Below, piece after piece: positions 27,476-42,200 of a DNA stretch of 64,000 bases; position 1 is the stretch's first letter, and every line of letters begins with the position of its first letter. The DNA comes from Lineus longissimus. Its lineage: Eukaryota > Nemertea > Pilidiophora > Heteronemertea > Lineidae. The stretch covers positions 2,850,001-2,914,000 of the forward strand of contig NC_088323.1 of the NCBI RefSeq assembly GCF_910592395.1, read 5' to 3'. The position numbers and the translations under genes were made by a program. The notes beneath the pieces are model-generated. The model searched no databases. It was not told the DNA's origin and was given only the letters and a program-made list of their open reading frames with translations.

Positions 27476-29372
27476 CTGTTTGGTACCGGAGCCAGTAGCA
27501 TACGTCGTTTATTTTTCTAGTAGATTCCTGTTTGGAGAACTTGATACTCCGTGGTCGCTCGTCCGTGTGACAGTTCTCTATCCTGATATTGCTTGCAAGA
27601 CCTTGACAGGAAAAGCAGTTCCGACTTTGGATATATTGATTGGGATAGCATATCGACTTCGTTTCTTCCCACCGAGTTCGATATTGAAAGCGATATTTGA
27701 TATGACCACAACGGGATATCATCAACTCCGCCACTTCCACTGCAGACTGTGGAGAACGAAATGTGGGGAAATAAATTCCACAGCAATCCACAGCTACAGA
27801 AGCAAAACATCGTAACAAAACTCGCAGGAGAAATTATCAAGGAGTTGGCAGCTTTTACATAACATACCCTGGAGGGAAATCCCGTTGGTTATTTGGCTGA
27901 TGAAACAGGATTATCGCGACGGTAATTGGCGCAGGTGTTACGGGTGTCTTCAGAGACACTTAGTCTTAATGCAGTAGCTCTGATTGTGGATGATCTGCAC
28001 AACATTGTCAGTGATACGGTGTGGGTTTTTTTGGTCTGGAAAACGGCTCAGATTACTTTCATGCACGTTCTTCCAATCCGATCTACTCCGTGTAGCTTGT
28101 CGACAAGTAAGATAGGAATCAAATCTTACCCCTGAACAAAGCAGCATCAAATACGATTACCAATAATTGCTAGAAAGTTGTGGGCTTATTTGGCAGGTGA
28201 GCAATTATCTGCTTTACAGGGAAGGGTATTTTTGGTTTCGTAACTATCTCCATTTTTGCCACGCTACTTTCAGCGTTGACCAGGGATCAAGCAAGACTCG
28301 CGGCGCATATCATAGCAAGTTTTTAATGTAAAGATGCATTAAGGACTTGACAAAAACGATTCATTATCCTTTTTTTCCAACTAGGATGACTCAAACATGT
28401 GATTCATTATGTGGCGCTTTTTAAGATAAGCTGGTGAAGGGTTTTGAGATGTCGGGTCGAGGGACCAGTGCCCTACGAAATAGGTACCAAGAACTTTCAC
28501 AAAGACTGCGTGTTTGCTATTTTTGTGCGGAGTGAATGACACCTGACGACACTTTCTCTCAGTTGTCCCTAATGGGCATAACGCCAAGCTCTCAGTCCAG
28601 ACGTTGCCGGTCATATCGCGTGACACATCAAACGGACAAATGTTAACGAGACCATTTTGATGGCTGAGTGGGCCTAATAGACCAGAGAGAAGACACCGTA
28701 TGGACAGAGATCGAATACGACATTTCCTAATTGTCCATCTCATAGAGAGGGACAAATTTAATAAATGTTGTAAGATGAGTCTCTTTATAGGAATTTGAAG
28801 TGATGCGATGGCCCTTATTCCCATTATGGATATACTTTGGACAGATGATGGAATTCTGATATGATGCAAAAAATGGGTTGAAAAGATTGATAATTAGTGA
28901 AATATGTTCTGCCGTGGCTGCTAATACACCGTAGGAAATTCTGAAAGCACCAGTTGCACATTCGTTACATTTTTTAAGATATGTTAAAGACTACTGATCG
29001 ATTTCAGTTTATTTTAAAGTCTTGATTTTCTCCGTACACTTCTTTGAAATCTTGCTCTTTCCACCGATTGTATCTAAGAAAACCTCAAGCACCATACGTG
29101 AGACAATGATGTGCTCTTCGAAATGAGGCTGATTCCAATCTACCTGTATTATGTGTATAACGCAATGTCCCAAATTCGAAGTAATCCATATGACCCGTTT
29201 TTAAGCGATGGGTCACATAAGAGATGTACTTCAGTCTTACCTCTTAGGCTTGCATTATGACGCCCACCATTACTTCTTCGAACGGTTTTTGTACACAAAC
29301 CGGAAAAGTCTTCAAAAGTATTGGCTTTCACACCGCAATAGACGGATTGGTCGGATAAGATTGTCACTGCCC
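27476..29372 (-). CDS. Unidentified gene model, Cys-rich extracellular-type exons
   Basis: Several minus-strand open segments are bounded by good splice sites. Exon A runs from about 29372 (or 29366) to 29241 and ends at a GTAAGA donor. Exon B starts at 28673 after a pyrimidine-rich acceptor (cttctctctggtctattag) and ends at 28488 or 28477. A possible exon lies at 28131-27950. Exon C is 27746 (or 27739) to 27476 with a GTGAAT donor. A joins B in phase, and B can join either following segment. B reads CPFDVSRDMTGNVW, then CPLGTTERKC. The Cys-Pro...Gly-x-x-Trp...Cys-Pro spacing recalls hormone-receptor (HRM) domains of adhesion-type receptors, but this is only a resemblance. C has paired cysteines (SICYPN, NCFSCQG, ENCHTDERPR). 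No transmembrane exon was found. Function unknown. Confidence 0.35.
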
Positions 29373-32300
29373 CTCAAGAAGTGTCCGCCTGGATCACCTT
29401 ACGTTATTGACTCTGGGATCAACATCCTGTCTTCGGCGTATCTTTTTTTCAAATGCTGTTACTAGTGTAAATATAACTTGCCATTATCTTATTATTTCCA
29501 AACACCTTCTGGGGGCATACTGATATACTATTACACCGTGCTCCATTTCCCTTACTGATAATGAAAATCATCACCCACCAGTCTGTATTTGTCATCTTGC
29601 TTTTCTTCTTCTTTTCTAACCCAATGCATAATAGACATACATAACCTTTTAGACAAAGGACTCTGTCCTTCAAAAATGACTTGCGGTATTTGCGCTGAGT
29701 ATAAAGCGTCTTTTCAAATGTCGTAGCCTCTACGTGATAAACCAGGCTCTAGTATTACCTTATAAAAGTACATGTATCGGCCGAGGTCCGGAAGCAACTT
29801 TGATGACAAATGATATGAACAATTATAAGATATAACCTCACATTTCCAAGTGGAGGGATTGCTCAGAGCTTTTTTTATGACAAACCGCAGTTGATATCTT
29901 GGTTCAAAGGATTTCATAACGTCGAGTCTACAAACAGTGCAACTGACGAGTGGGTAAAACTAGAGCTATGATGAACAAAGCAGTGACCAGACTGGGGTTC
30001 ATATCTCATGACTCTTTGAATGACAATCTGACGAACTCGCCAGCATGCCACTGCCTTCCACCACAAGTGAATGGAGGAGACTATCACGCATCCCTTAACC
30101 AGTCCAGCAGGATATTTGATCAGTGAAACGCTAACACGGGCAAAACTGAAACCCGCAGACATGACGAGTCTATTGGTTATCATCGGAAGGAATAAAACAT
30201 ATTTTATGGTAGTGATGTCTCGGTTATTTCCTCACTATCAAGAGATTGTATAATGTGATTTACTTATTTGCGATTTCCATTAAATTACCACTGGTATCAA
30301 GTTGGCGACAGAAAAAGTACATAATGATTGAGATAAGTTTTCCTCTTACCATCATTTGATCTAAAGAGAACAGGAAAAAGTAGACGCACAAAGAAAACAC
30401 AAATATACAAAATTGTCTTCCTATTATTGCAATGCCTTACCTAGCTTATCCAAATGAAAAAAACCTATACATAATCTGCAATTAGATCAACATTATGTGA
30501 TGATGACAACGGTTTAAAAGTTGTACAATTCGGAGATGGTGTTCAGTCGGCAGACAATAGGCGGGTTTTGCAACCCTTACGAAGAGCTACGAAGGACGAA
30601 GTGTGTAAATGTAAATGTTCAACGATATCAATCCATGTACAGTTCAGGTTATGTGAGATTCTTTTAGATATTTGACGCCGAGTTTTTTTTAAGAAATTCA
30701 ACCTCCATCATAAAAAAGATAGGGAAGTGTTCAATATGAAATATGATACACGATGTAGTATCTCGAATGCCATCCATGACAACATTCAATTCCATCGATA
30801 GAACTCGGCGGTTTTCTCCGATATTGACGGTGTCACCTTTTACAAAACGAGTCTCAGTGTCACAATAGCAAAACTTATTCCAACTTATACATAGTCAATG
30901 AAACACATTGATAGACCAACTGGGTTATTTATTGTCAATAAATCATCGCTTTACTGAAATAAATCGATGATTTACCAAAATAAATCATGATTCACGAACT
31001 CTAAATCAAAATGATGCGGAAATGTCATTATTTCTCGCTGAAAGTGGGGATTTAATGGCCACCTTCCACATGCGTGCATATCATGACAGAGTGACCGGAA
31101 CAGTGTCAGTTTACACCATTTTCTGGTCGTTGGGTTGGTGATAAGTCATGCTCCAGTGTATCGGGGGCCCTGATGATGATCCTGATGGAGGTGTTGTGTT
31201 TGGTGTCGTAGCCTATTGGTCATGCCGGTGTAAAAGCTGAATATGTCCCACGTGAAAAAGTGTTTGGTCAAATTTTATTCTGGTGGAATAATGTATATGG
31301 TCTACAGATCCATGACTGTGAGGTAAAGGTGAAAAACTATAGATTACATTATTTGCCATAATCTTTTAAAGTATGTTCAGTACTTTTCCGTAGCAACACT
31401 TGCTTGGAAATATGCATGTCACAACACACACCTATCACTTCTATGTCGTTCCATATATCTCAGCCTACACATCACCTGAAAAACTGAACGAAACAATACT
31501 TGCTTATCTATCAGCTTGTCTCAACTCGTTGTTTTTTCTCGTCTCAATGATATGCACTAACGTATAAGCTTCCGTGTCGGCAAATTGCCCAGAGCAATAT
31601 CATATTTGTATGTTCAATGTCACTTGGCTCATTAGCCAGTAACGAAGAAACGCACGGATGTGTTTTTTGTAAACTCTGAACTTGTATTGGTTTCAAAATG
31701 TATAATTAGCGTGAAGAGATAAAAAAACCGGAATAACACATATGATTCATTAGTTCAAAAATAACACTTTTGTTGAGGTTTTTTCGAAATTTACCTCCAG
31801 GTGTAGATGTTAAAGATATCAAAATGTGATTTGCCAATAAGCGAATAATCTTCAGCAGCTCCCGTTCTGTTTTTTAACTATTTTTATAATTTCTTTCCCA
31901 TACTGAAAATTATCCGTCGTCGCGTTTCCTCAAATGAAAAAAAATGGGCATTTTTCAGAATCTAAGATTGTGATGCATTCTGGATAAACCCACCTCTACT
32001 ATCAGATCCTGGCTTTCAGTCATGATACGCTGATGATTTTACTCATACACACCAATGATTTTATGTCTGAATACACTCTAATATTTGAATATTTCAACTT
32101 CTCGATGAAAAAGCATGGCCTTTCACACGTTGTGGGGAGGCCTTAAAGAAGCAGGGGTGGATCGAACTGCTTCAAACAGACAAAGGATAGCTTATCGAAC
32201 GTTCATGTAACACCATCTAACCTTATGTTGGCAGGATAAGAGGGCAATGACAACATCTTGATGTGATGTGCAAAAAAACAACAATATTCTTGCAAGATAA

Positions 32301-35300
32301 TAGTGGGTGGAGGCTTGTACATCTTAAGCAGTACTCAAAGAACAAAAGGTGTGTCGATGGTATTATGCCATGTATCATGTGTCTGATATTTATCTGAGAC
32401 AAAACTGTATACTGGTTTTTTGGACCGAGTAGAGTGCAATACATCAACTTTTATCAAAGTGGCCTATGCCGTGGGCGTTTGTATGCAATAAGGCGAATGA
32501 ATTGCTTATGATGTTGCCCTGCAATCACTCCCTGTGTATCCAAAAACGTCAGGATGTGTAATACTAACAATTATGTTCAGTGATATATTCTCCAAAACTC
32601 TTCTGTCGACCTTTCGTCAAAGGCACATGAATGTTAACTTCATAATTCAATTTACGATATTCACAGTCAGATCTTATTAATGATGTTTCTCATTAAGATG
32701 AAAGATATGAATAAAGATTTCCATTTCAAATTAGCCTGAAGTTGAATTTTCTGTGGCTATCTTTGCTAATCAATTTAACGACTAACATCGTCTTTAGTCA
32801 AAGTGTGGTTCCCTATAGTGATACCAACCTAAGCATGCGTACTCTATCAGGTATATTTTCGAGGTTTATGTACGAAATATCTACAGGAGATGTATATGTG
32901 ATGTTGAAAGATTATGGTATGAGGTACTTAATGAATTCCGCTGATGCTACACCACACACGGATATATCGCATACGCTTCATCGTGATTTAAATTTTCCAT
33001 TTGGGTACGTTTCCACTGAATGCGATTTTGGTTGAATCGTTCGACACCGATTGTTGCTTCTGTTTGGGTGCAGTGTTTTATATCAAGTTAATTTGCAGTC
33101 ATAATAACATAACGCATCTCCCAGCGACGAAATGCTCTCAATTGTGCGGCGCTCAATTTACAAACTCATGTAGAAGGTTAAGCATGTATCGTACTTGTTC
33201 GATCACTAACGGAAAGAAAATGATTTACTGAAAACATTCGCTTCACCTGGTTCACTCCGAGCCGCAGTGGGTAGGTCACGGCCTCCCAGTAGATCCATAT
33301 TAATCATTTTAACTCGCACAAACATTACCTGTAAAGATGTCTCGCTACTTTGGATGATAAAACCATTGACTGGGGATCAGCACAATATCATCTGAGAAGT
33401 GATTACGATATAAGTGTAACTGTAAACATGCTTTCTCGCGGGCGTTTAATTTTCGTGGATTTCGCGAATAACCTAGATTAGCCCACAGAAAATCGAGATC
33501 TTTTTGATAAGACAAAACGGTGTAAGTTTGCAATCCCCTCAATAAAAAATCGTGACTTTTTCAGTAATTTCGCGAATTGCAAAATATAGAGGCAGAAAAA
33601 TCTAGTTGTTTACAGTATGTATTGTGTGCAAATCGGATTACTAACTGCGTCCAAGACAGTTGATATCACTTTTAATCATACCACACTGACATAATGAAAG
33701 AGGCGTCAGGACCATATGATTGTGGGCAATAAGGAGTGGGAATCGATTTGAGCTCAGTCAACCACCGTCTTAACGTGTTACCTTAAAAACTGATAACTGT
33801 CAAGGATGGGGTTTGTGTCGGTGATATTTATAAAAAGTTAAACAATAATTGTAATCACCCCGCGTGGATCATAGAAAATGTCTTGCATAAGCTTACATTC
33901 GTAACAACATTTTCAAGGTTTGTACATTGTAGTTTTAGATGTTAACTATGATACACTGCTGTTCTTTGATAAATTTGTCTGGAGTTTCGACCCAAAAAGG
34001 GCGTGTGGATGTGAAAGGAATTAAGGGAAGGTTGCTTTTCCAAAAGGAGACTACTTTTACACTACACACCGAGAGTAATAATGGGGCTACACAACTACGA
34101 CTATCCGATCACGCGATTGAAAGTCAAACTTTATTTTTCATTGGCCTAACGTTGGTGCCAAAAATTGGCTTAATTAAGTGCCGGTTTTAATTAACGGATC
34201 ATGATGCTATTGGTAAAGCTAATGTGCAATTTGAATTGTTTTTGTATTTAATTTCGTAACCTTGAGGCAAATCACATTTTAAAGTATCAGCATGAACCCC
34301 TCTATTTCGTTTGAATTTTTTTATTAATCAACTTGTTGACATGAATGACCGTGAACACTAAATTAACTTATCTTAACATCTTTTATATGCTGCCAATGAG
34401 CGGCTATTATGCTGTAGGTACTTAAAATGATTTGTGACGAATCCAAAGGTCGCCGCACTTTTATTCTGACATTGTTTAATTGATGTCCTATGTCGACTCC
34501 GGCGCGGCATTAGGAGGTAGAAAGCACACAAGCTTAATGAATTTTAGTACACAGAAAGGCAAAAATAAGACAAAAAGCATTCAATAAGTATTAAAGAGAA
34601 CTTGGAGTAAGGGCAAAGTTAATGTTGCGTACTCGATTAGAGCCAAGTCGATCAGTCATCCTGAAATAAGGTTTTAGGTAAATATGTCATTTTGTCCTAC
34701 ACGCAGAAAACCTGTTGTAAAAACGTGGTTTTAGAAAGAACACCAGCGTAATTTCCCTGCTTCAGTTTTTTGTTCACTTTAAGGAAAAACATTTAAATTT
34801 TATAGTCATTTTAAGTAGCCATTGCTTGATTCACTGGCTTTCTAGTTGCGGCAGTTGACCTTGTTGCTAGTGGGTTATACTCTAAGGAGCAAATGGCTTT
34901 TAGCGTTAAACTAAATGTACTCTTCTGAGTATTTAATAAAAAGCAAATGCACTTAAAGTTTTACCTTACAAGTACAAATTCTTTCGCCGAATGGCTGCAT
35001 ATCAATCTCATAAAGTATGGTGACATTTTAATTACTGAACTGCTGAATATAGAATAGCGATATCATTTCCTGAGTTTGATTAATGATGGAACAGGAAAAT
35101 GTATTGTCATAGTACAGCATGGTGAATGAGAAGCTAATAAAATATTGTATAAATCCATATGAAACTATGTCCAAAACGATTCCAAAGAACACTCCAACAT
35201 GCGGAATATATCATACAGATTTACTAGAATAATCCAACATGTTCAATATATCATTAAGAGTCACCGGATTTGAAAATATCGGCAAGGCAAAACTACGAGA

Positions 35301-38300
35301 CGAAATAACATATGTATTATGCATACCTGTGAACTGTAGGCCAACTACCAATACACAGGAGCGACCACACAAACGTGTGTTCAGCTTGCCGCTAGCCAGG
35401 AACTAACATTTCATTGTATTTAACTAATCCTAATTTAAATGATTACTCATATATGTCACGTGGTGATCGTCTGAAAGATTTTATTTGTCACAAAGACCAT
35501 TTGATTGTATTATTAATGAAGTGCCTTAGTGTGTTCATACCGCATTCGGTGGCACATGCAATAGATTTAGTCGGGAGCTTTTTAATGAATGGGTCAGTTT
35601 GGACTAATGACATATTGAAGGATCATTATTGGTCACCTCCACATATTATCTTAAATTTCCAACTGAACTAGGAGCATTACATGACAAAAATTGAGAAAAA
35701 AACTTAGATTTTGTTGAAATCTATGGGTGATAAAATTTAACATGAGAGTGCGGTTTAATGGCTTATTACATCGAGTGCATTAGATGAGATTATACCAATA
35801 TTCTCAATGAAAAAAGGCTCGCACACTCCGATTTTGTGGAATATCAGAGCGTGATGCGTCAGGGGCACGTTAGGTACACTAAAACTCTTATAATTGATTT
35901 CTAACGGGAAAAAAGCTTCAATCATGACATGACACTCACGCTGCCTCTCATTATAAAAAGTGTCGAGGTGCGCCAAACGTCCGGGCCGTGATTGAATCTG
36001 TATTAAGGGCACGTTTTCTAGGAGTCCATGAAGTGAATTGGAAACGGCGTACGCCGATATACCAATAATGCGATCCAAAAAGAAAAGGAATTCAATTGAT
36101 ACATGAAGCTGATTTCCATTCACAGCATTTCTATCCATATTGATGGATGGGTATGTGGGCCGAATCACCTTCAAATTGATACTTTCTCAAATTAATTTTC
36201 GATTCTTCTTCTTGCAGAGCTTTATAAACTTAGTTGATTAAACCAGGCATGCAGCTGTTGGGAAATTAATGCAATGATGGCATTTCAAGTTTGGTTTCTC
36301 GAAATTTGCATTCGTGTGTCAGAACAATTAGTTCCAGATCCGTACTCTGTGTTTTCGATTGGCAGCTGACACTGTGGTCCGGAGAATCGGTCGATGTAAA
36401 TGACAAAGAAAGGCAATTTCATTGTCCGGATGACATATCAATTCCGTTTATTGAGATTAAATTAGCTATCTTATGACACACTCATAATAAACTCTGACGG
36501 AATGTAGTTTTGTATTCTGCCCTTTCTTGATAGATGGTTCCGTCTCCATGTCAATCAAAAGATAACAACTGTATGAACTGAAAGGATGAAACCTCACGAA
36601 AATTGTATGAGGGGTCATCAGGACAAAAATTTATGATACCAACCCCCACGAACTGCCTTGCATGGGGTCCTCTGCAAGCACGGATAAAGAAACGTATCCG
36701 TGTGGTATGTATATATGGCTATAAATACAATATCAAAAAGTTGAAGGCGTTGACGTTGAAACGAAAAATGTGTTATTTTCATTACGACTGCTATAACCCG
36801 AATATATTTACTCATAGCCAGTTGTCTGACACGATGCCCACAGTATTCAGGCTACAAAGGCAGTACCAATATTGAATTTGATGGTTACATCATACCGTTG
36901 GAAATTGAGGCAAATGATACAAAAAGGCAAGCCATCCTCGAACAGTCGGGTCAATACCATTAACGGCTGCCAGTATCGGCGGCACAAAATCATCGCAGAC
37001 TTCACGCCTACCACAAAATTGCAAAATTCGACCTTAAACTTTCTACGAAGCTCACGTAATAATAGCTCAATTTTATGCAAATTAAGCAAGGAAGGAATCT
37101 TTTTCACATTAACTTTAGATTGAAACTGAATGGATTTTATTTCCCTCGCCATAGTCTCCTCTACTTGCTATAAATTGAATCCCAGGGTGCGTTTTTTCAT
37201 CGAAGTCAGTTTGAATTGTTATCGCTCGAGCACACATGGTGTGAATTGTACTGGTTTATTCCACATGTTCGATATATTAAGCGAGAAGCAACTAAACGGG
37301 GGTTGAATTCTTGACATCGTTATATTGAACCACTTTTACAAGACGCCTGTAAGATTCTTTGTTGAGATCTGAAATCAGAATCTTGCACAAATATTGTAGA
37401 GATTGAACATGAGCATGTATAGAAAACTGATCAACAATTTGATCGGGATTTTCAACTTCGGAATAGTAGGCCTGCTCTCCGATCAACAGCTATAACAATG
37501 GTTGACTATTGTATAGTAGTGAGGGTTTCCGGATGAAATGTACCTGGTTCTCATATCCAGGTTTACAGAGAATGATCAGTTACTATATCTATCCCACATT
37601 CCGGTGTCTCACTCAAGATATACATGAATTACATTTCTCATCACAGTTACAACACCAAGGGCTATTTCGAGCCGCCGAAAAGACCGATATCACACAATTT
37701 ATCTTTCCAAGCCCACCTTATCAACTGGTTAAAGGTATACTAAATCCGACTCTTTAGACCTTACAACACACCTGAGCAATGATTTACATGAGGGGGATGT
37801 TCATAAGTATGTAACAGGTTTGACATCAGAAAGTATGCGAAGGTTGTAACAGTTCGAGATAACGTTTAACGCTTTCTAAGTTCTATCATCTTAAAAATTG
37901 GTTCTAAACTGCAGCTACATGTATGAACTTCCACTTTGTACATTTCAACTGGTCGAAGATGTCTTATTTATGCAAGTGCAAGTGTGAAATACAAGTATCA
38001 CCACATGACAGCGCATAACATTTTCATGGACAATATTGGACATACTCCTCTCATTTATTGTGAATACTGTTTCAGAAGATCAGATGATAACAAAAATAAA
38101 AGTTGCACAAAAACTGTCATTTCATATAACCAAAATCTGATAAATGCACTATATGTTAAATGGTATGTAATTGGCAGAGTTCTTACGCCTCGCTTACCAA
38201 CAGCTATTTTCCAATGCCTCACTAACAAATATTGACGAAATCGGCAATAAAATCTGACACAAATTCCTCGGCAATAACCACTTTCAAAACCAATTTTTTT

Positions 38301-41300
38301 CCTCCCTCATTTTTCGCAACTTTTCAATAACCCGATGCACTGACGATTTCAATTAAAATTTGCATATCTATCCAATCAATTAACAACTATTGCCAATGTC
38401 AAACGACAGCGCTGTATTAAATGAATTCACGTCAGATTTTGTTCGATTGAAAATCAGAATGATATTAGACAGACGTTTGTTACAATTTGTTGGTTACGGG
38501 TGCGAATCAATGATATAATACTGAAGTACCACAACGAAGTGGACGTTCGTTAACAGACAAGCGGCCCAGATTAGGCGATTTGGTCTACAAAAATCGCCTT
38601 GAATCAATAGAGAGCTGATGGCGTATCAACCAACGCCTGATGTACCGACCGACACCGTAAAGAATTCGCTAACTGAATAGTTAAGATGATGATATAAATC
38701 TAATACTTTCAAAAAGTTCTGTGGGTTTTTTTAGTAAAAATAAGGTGCTTGAGGAAAATTGTGGTTCCGAAAAGTCAAAACGGAGATGAAATATCACGTC
38801 GATGCATGCAGTTTTCTTTAGTTGTTTTGCCATTCTAATAGACTGTCATAGTAACTTACAGATACCACAGTCACGTTCCCATTAAGCGATCATCCGAATT
38901 CATTTTTAAAAGCATTCTCTGGTGGTGTTTTTTCTTTTTCATTGCACTGTATCTTGAACATTTCTTCCGCACGAAGGTACCTCCGCCATCTACTGAAAAA
39001 TGCAAAGCTGCGTAGTATGAAGATCCCTAAGTATCCTTTTTTGAAGTTAATGGATTTTTTCTTTCTTTCTCCCAAAGTGAATTAGCTGTCATCCGAAAAA
39101 TGCATCATTGTGGAATAAGATCTTCTACATTTTCAAATGAAGTACGCGCTGTAGACAAATATGTGGGTAGAGTTTGTTGTTGTATATATGAACTTATTCA
39201 CACGATTGGGCTGACCATTGGTAGAAACCTGAAACATACTGTACATGCCCTGTACACGTTTGCTACGTATTAATCAGCTGCTGAAAGAATCATACCGTAC
39301 TGTCTTCCTCTCGATATTTCTTGGTCAGACTACTGACCTCACAACCTACAAGGCAGATTGTAGTTACATAGATGATATGTAGGTGAAAGCCATAATCAAG
39401 GCATTGTATCATTGTCATTGTTCTTTGTATCGACATGATGATCTAACCAGTTTTTACAAATAACAGCCAGAATTACTGCGGCAACACCCCTCTTTTACAA
39501 CGGGACAACAAACAAAAATCTGACACTGTGAAAAAATTTAATAGCGGTTTCAGCGTGGGTGGCTATAACAATCAACACCGTGCTCTTTGAGGAAAGTGCA
39601 AGGCCAACCACAACACTCCTTTGACATTATATTCACTTTCAGGAGGATAGCATCAAATGAACAGAAATAGTGTAAACGGAGTTGGTGAAACCTAACCTAT
39701 CAACCTAAAGGACATTCGCTTTTGATAAATTACGTTTGTTGGTTTTGCTTCGCGTTGTTTTGTTAGAACGTTAACTCATAACGGGTTGCTTGGATGCCAT
39801 TATCGGCCAATCAAAAGCAGGACAGAATTTGTACAGGAACTTGTCTGGGCGACGCATGTACGCTGAGTTAGAAACTACGTTTTACACTTTCACTGGCAGT
39901 AGCTCAACAAATGATTGGACTATTAGAGAGAAGTAGTGACCGTGACAATCCTATTAGATGATTCCTTCTCAGTGATCATAAGGCAACTCATCAGCAGTTG
40001 ATATCGTAAACAGACAATATGTAAAACTAGAGTGACGTGATACGTGCTGCTCTGATTTCATTCATTGTTGAATATGGGCAACATTTCATACCAGAATTAT
40101 AGCAACTTTCATGCTTTATTAACTCAAATTTCTCCATCAGGACACACCTCATTTGACTTGACTTGACTTAAAGGGCGCAGCGCGCATGCAGTTGAGAGTC
40201 CTGATAGGTTACAGCAGCATCTCCTAATCGAACGGGCACGACACCGGTAATGATGAAGAAATAGCACAGTTATTTCATCAAAGAGTGTGTTACGCCACAG
40301 ATAATAGTTAGTTGATCATACCGTACTGGTAACCTTTGTCCGTGGTTACATGGGCGTTGTACCTTACTGTATTCTAAATGTATCTTTTTATTACTTTGGA
40401 TACGGTTGAGAAGGCTACAGTTCTTTCAGTCGTTACTGAAGAGCAAATGCAATGGATGAACACGTTTTTAGGTGATAAAGCAAGTTTTGAATTACATCTT
40501 CACTTGTTTGCAGTGCTCCATTTTTTGCTCGTGGGACAAACTGAACTGTTTACCTTTCTTGCCATTGAGGGAATTCTTTTCCACCTCATAAATAAAAGGA
40601 GTGATTAACCTTTGGTTCTCTGAGGTGTAGAAGTTAGACACGGCATACCTGACTGAGTAAATTAAAGTCAGTTTGTTTTTACACAGTATAACACCAGGTG
40701 TATGTTGTACTGGAATATTGTAGTTTACTATAGGCGTGAATATATGCATAGTGTAAACAATGGTAGTTTAGTGCATACCTGAATATATTTATCGTGTAAA
40801 CTACTTTCTGTGAGCTAGTCCGAAGAGGACTTGTGTTACTGAGCTGGATGCCATAAAAATGCGGTCCACAAGGAATACGAAACCCCACCCATGACATACA
40901 ATAAGGGTGAAACCATACACATGTTGAGAACGAGAAGGTTTTTTCGATTAGATACGGTTAAGGTATACGTAGAGTAACCTTTTCAAGTTACTTTGCCTTC
41001 TATAAAGGTGACAATGTTGAAAGGTTGAAAGGGCCATTTGCTTTTTGTCGAAGAGATTGAATAGTTACGTATACTGCAGAATTAGAGTATGCTTCTTCAA
41101 TCAGAAACTACAATTTATATGCCTTATAACTAACCTCACAAATATTCGATGACCCAAATTATTAAAAAAAATGGGGCAGTAATAAGCCATAAAAGGTACT
41201 GATTGAAGAAACATTCTCTGATGCTCCTGCTGCTGATTGAGGTCGCAAGCCTATCCACAGGTGCTTCTATGGTCTCTAACAACGTGCCCATTGAAAGAAT

Positions 41301-42011
41301 CAAAATGTCGTATCTAAGCAATTAATGATCATATTATCATGGCATTTGAGAAATGATGACCTCCGAGTAAATCGGTGACAGGTAAATTCGCCCTGGGGAA
41401 CGGTTAGCTGAGAAAGGGACATGGTGCTTTCGATTTACTGATTGCTTTGCGCAGACGCCCGAAGGCAAAACCACCGCCGAGGTGAAAGCATACGATTACC
41501 TACGGATAAGGACAAAGACAACTAAGACAAAGAGACAATAAGATGGCAAAAGCACAAACAGAAAATACGTTGTGTAATGTGCGGGTACCTAATTGAACCT
41601 TGCGAAATTATTCCAAACAGCCAAGGAAGAAAGAGCTTCAATGGAGCATGTGAGTTGACGTGTTCGCCGCTATCTTATGCGTCTAATTATAACGTACGCT
41701 ACAATTTAGGCAGACAATGGGCGCGATCCATCTCAAATAAGATGTTGTTGTCCAAGACACTAGCAGGCGAGGCTAGAAATAATGGACCATAACTGCTCGA
41801 GAGATGTGATGCGACCGCCAACAAACGCAAACAGATAGTAGGCCATGCAGCAGGACAATTTCACTGATTAAGCGCAAGGGATTGGATGCTAACGCATGAC
41901 AGCTAAGACGAAAAAGACGAAAAAGATTGGGTTAGAAAAGATAGCACCTAGTTGATAACGTAAATGTACTATCGATACACCGAGATGTAATGATCTAGAT
42001 TATACTCTTTC
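29373..42011. other. Long non-coding stretch; weak exon candidates only
   Basis: There is no recognisable gene. A minus-strand segment at 29759-29927 has an acceptor tttgtag and a donor GTAATA and is open for 56 codons (contains WKCEVISYNC). It could be an earlier exon of the preceding model, but its phase does not match exon A. A minus-strand frame of 139 codons at 35755-36174 and a plus-strand frame at 32742-33035 show no domain. A copy of one end of the 42.9-kb MITE family lies at about 31223-31249. Otherwise AT-rich DNA. Confidence 0.4.
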
Positions 42012-42027
42012 TTGTTGTTGTTGTTTC

Positions 42028-42107
<80 letters not shown>

Positions 42108-42108
42108 C

Positions 42109-42183
<75 letters not shown>

Positions 42184-42200
42184 GCTGCTGGTGCTGCAGT
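42012..42200. repeat. Compound (TTG)n(CTG)n microsatellite
   Basis: About 125 bp of TTG units, interrupted twice by TTC-TG, passes directly into about 14 CTG units and then imperfect CTG/TTG. On the minus strand it reads CAA/CAG and gives poly-Gln in one frame and poly-Ser/Asn in another. No flanking conserved protein or splice-supported exon is present, so it is best called a microsatellite, not a polyglutamine gene. The sharp switch from TTG to CTG suggests expansion of a T-to-C variant. Confidence 0.95.

Noticed and set aside
29932-30002. Signal-peptide-like minus-strand start (MNPSLVTALFIIALVLPT)
   Set aside because: It runs into a stop after 23 codons and has no donor that would put it in phase with the segment at 29759-29927.
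32742-33035. Plus-strand frame starting with a hydrophobic stretch
   Set aside because: It begins at TTG, not ATG, has no recognisable domain and no supporting upstream exon.
35755-36174. 139-codon minus-strand frame
   Set aside because: Composition is protein-like but there is no family, no splice partners and no conserved motif; length alone is not enough.
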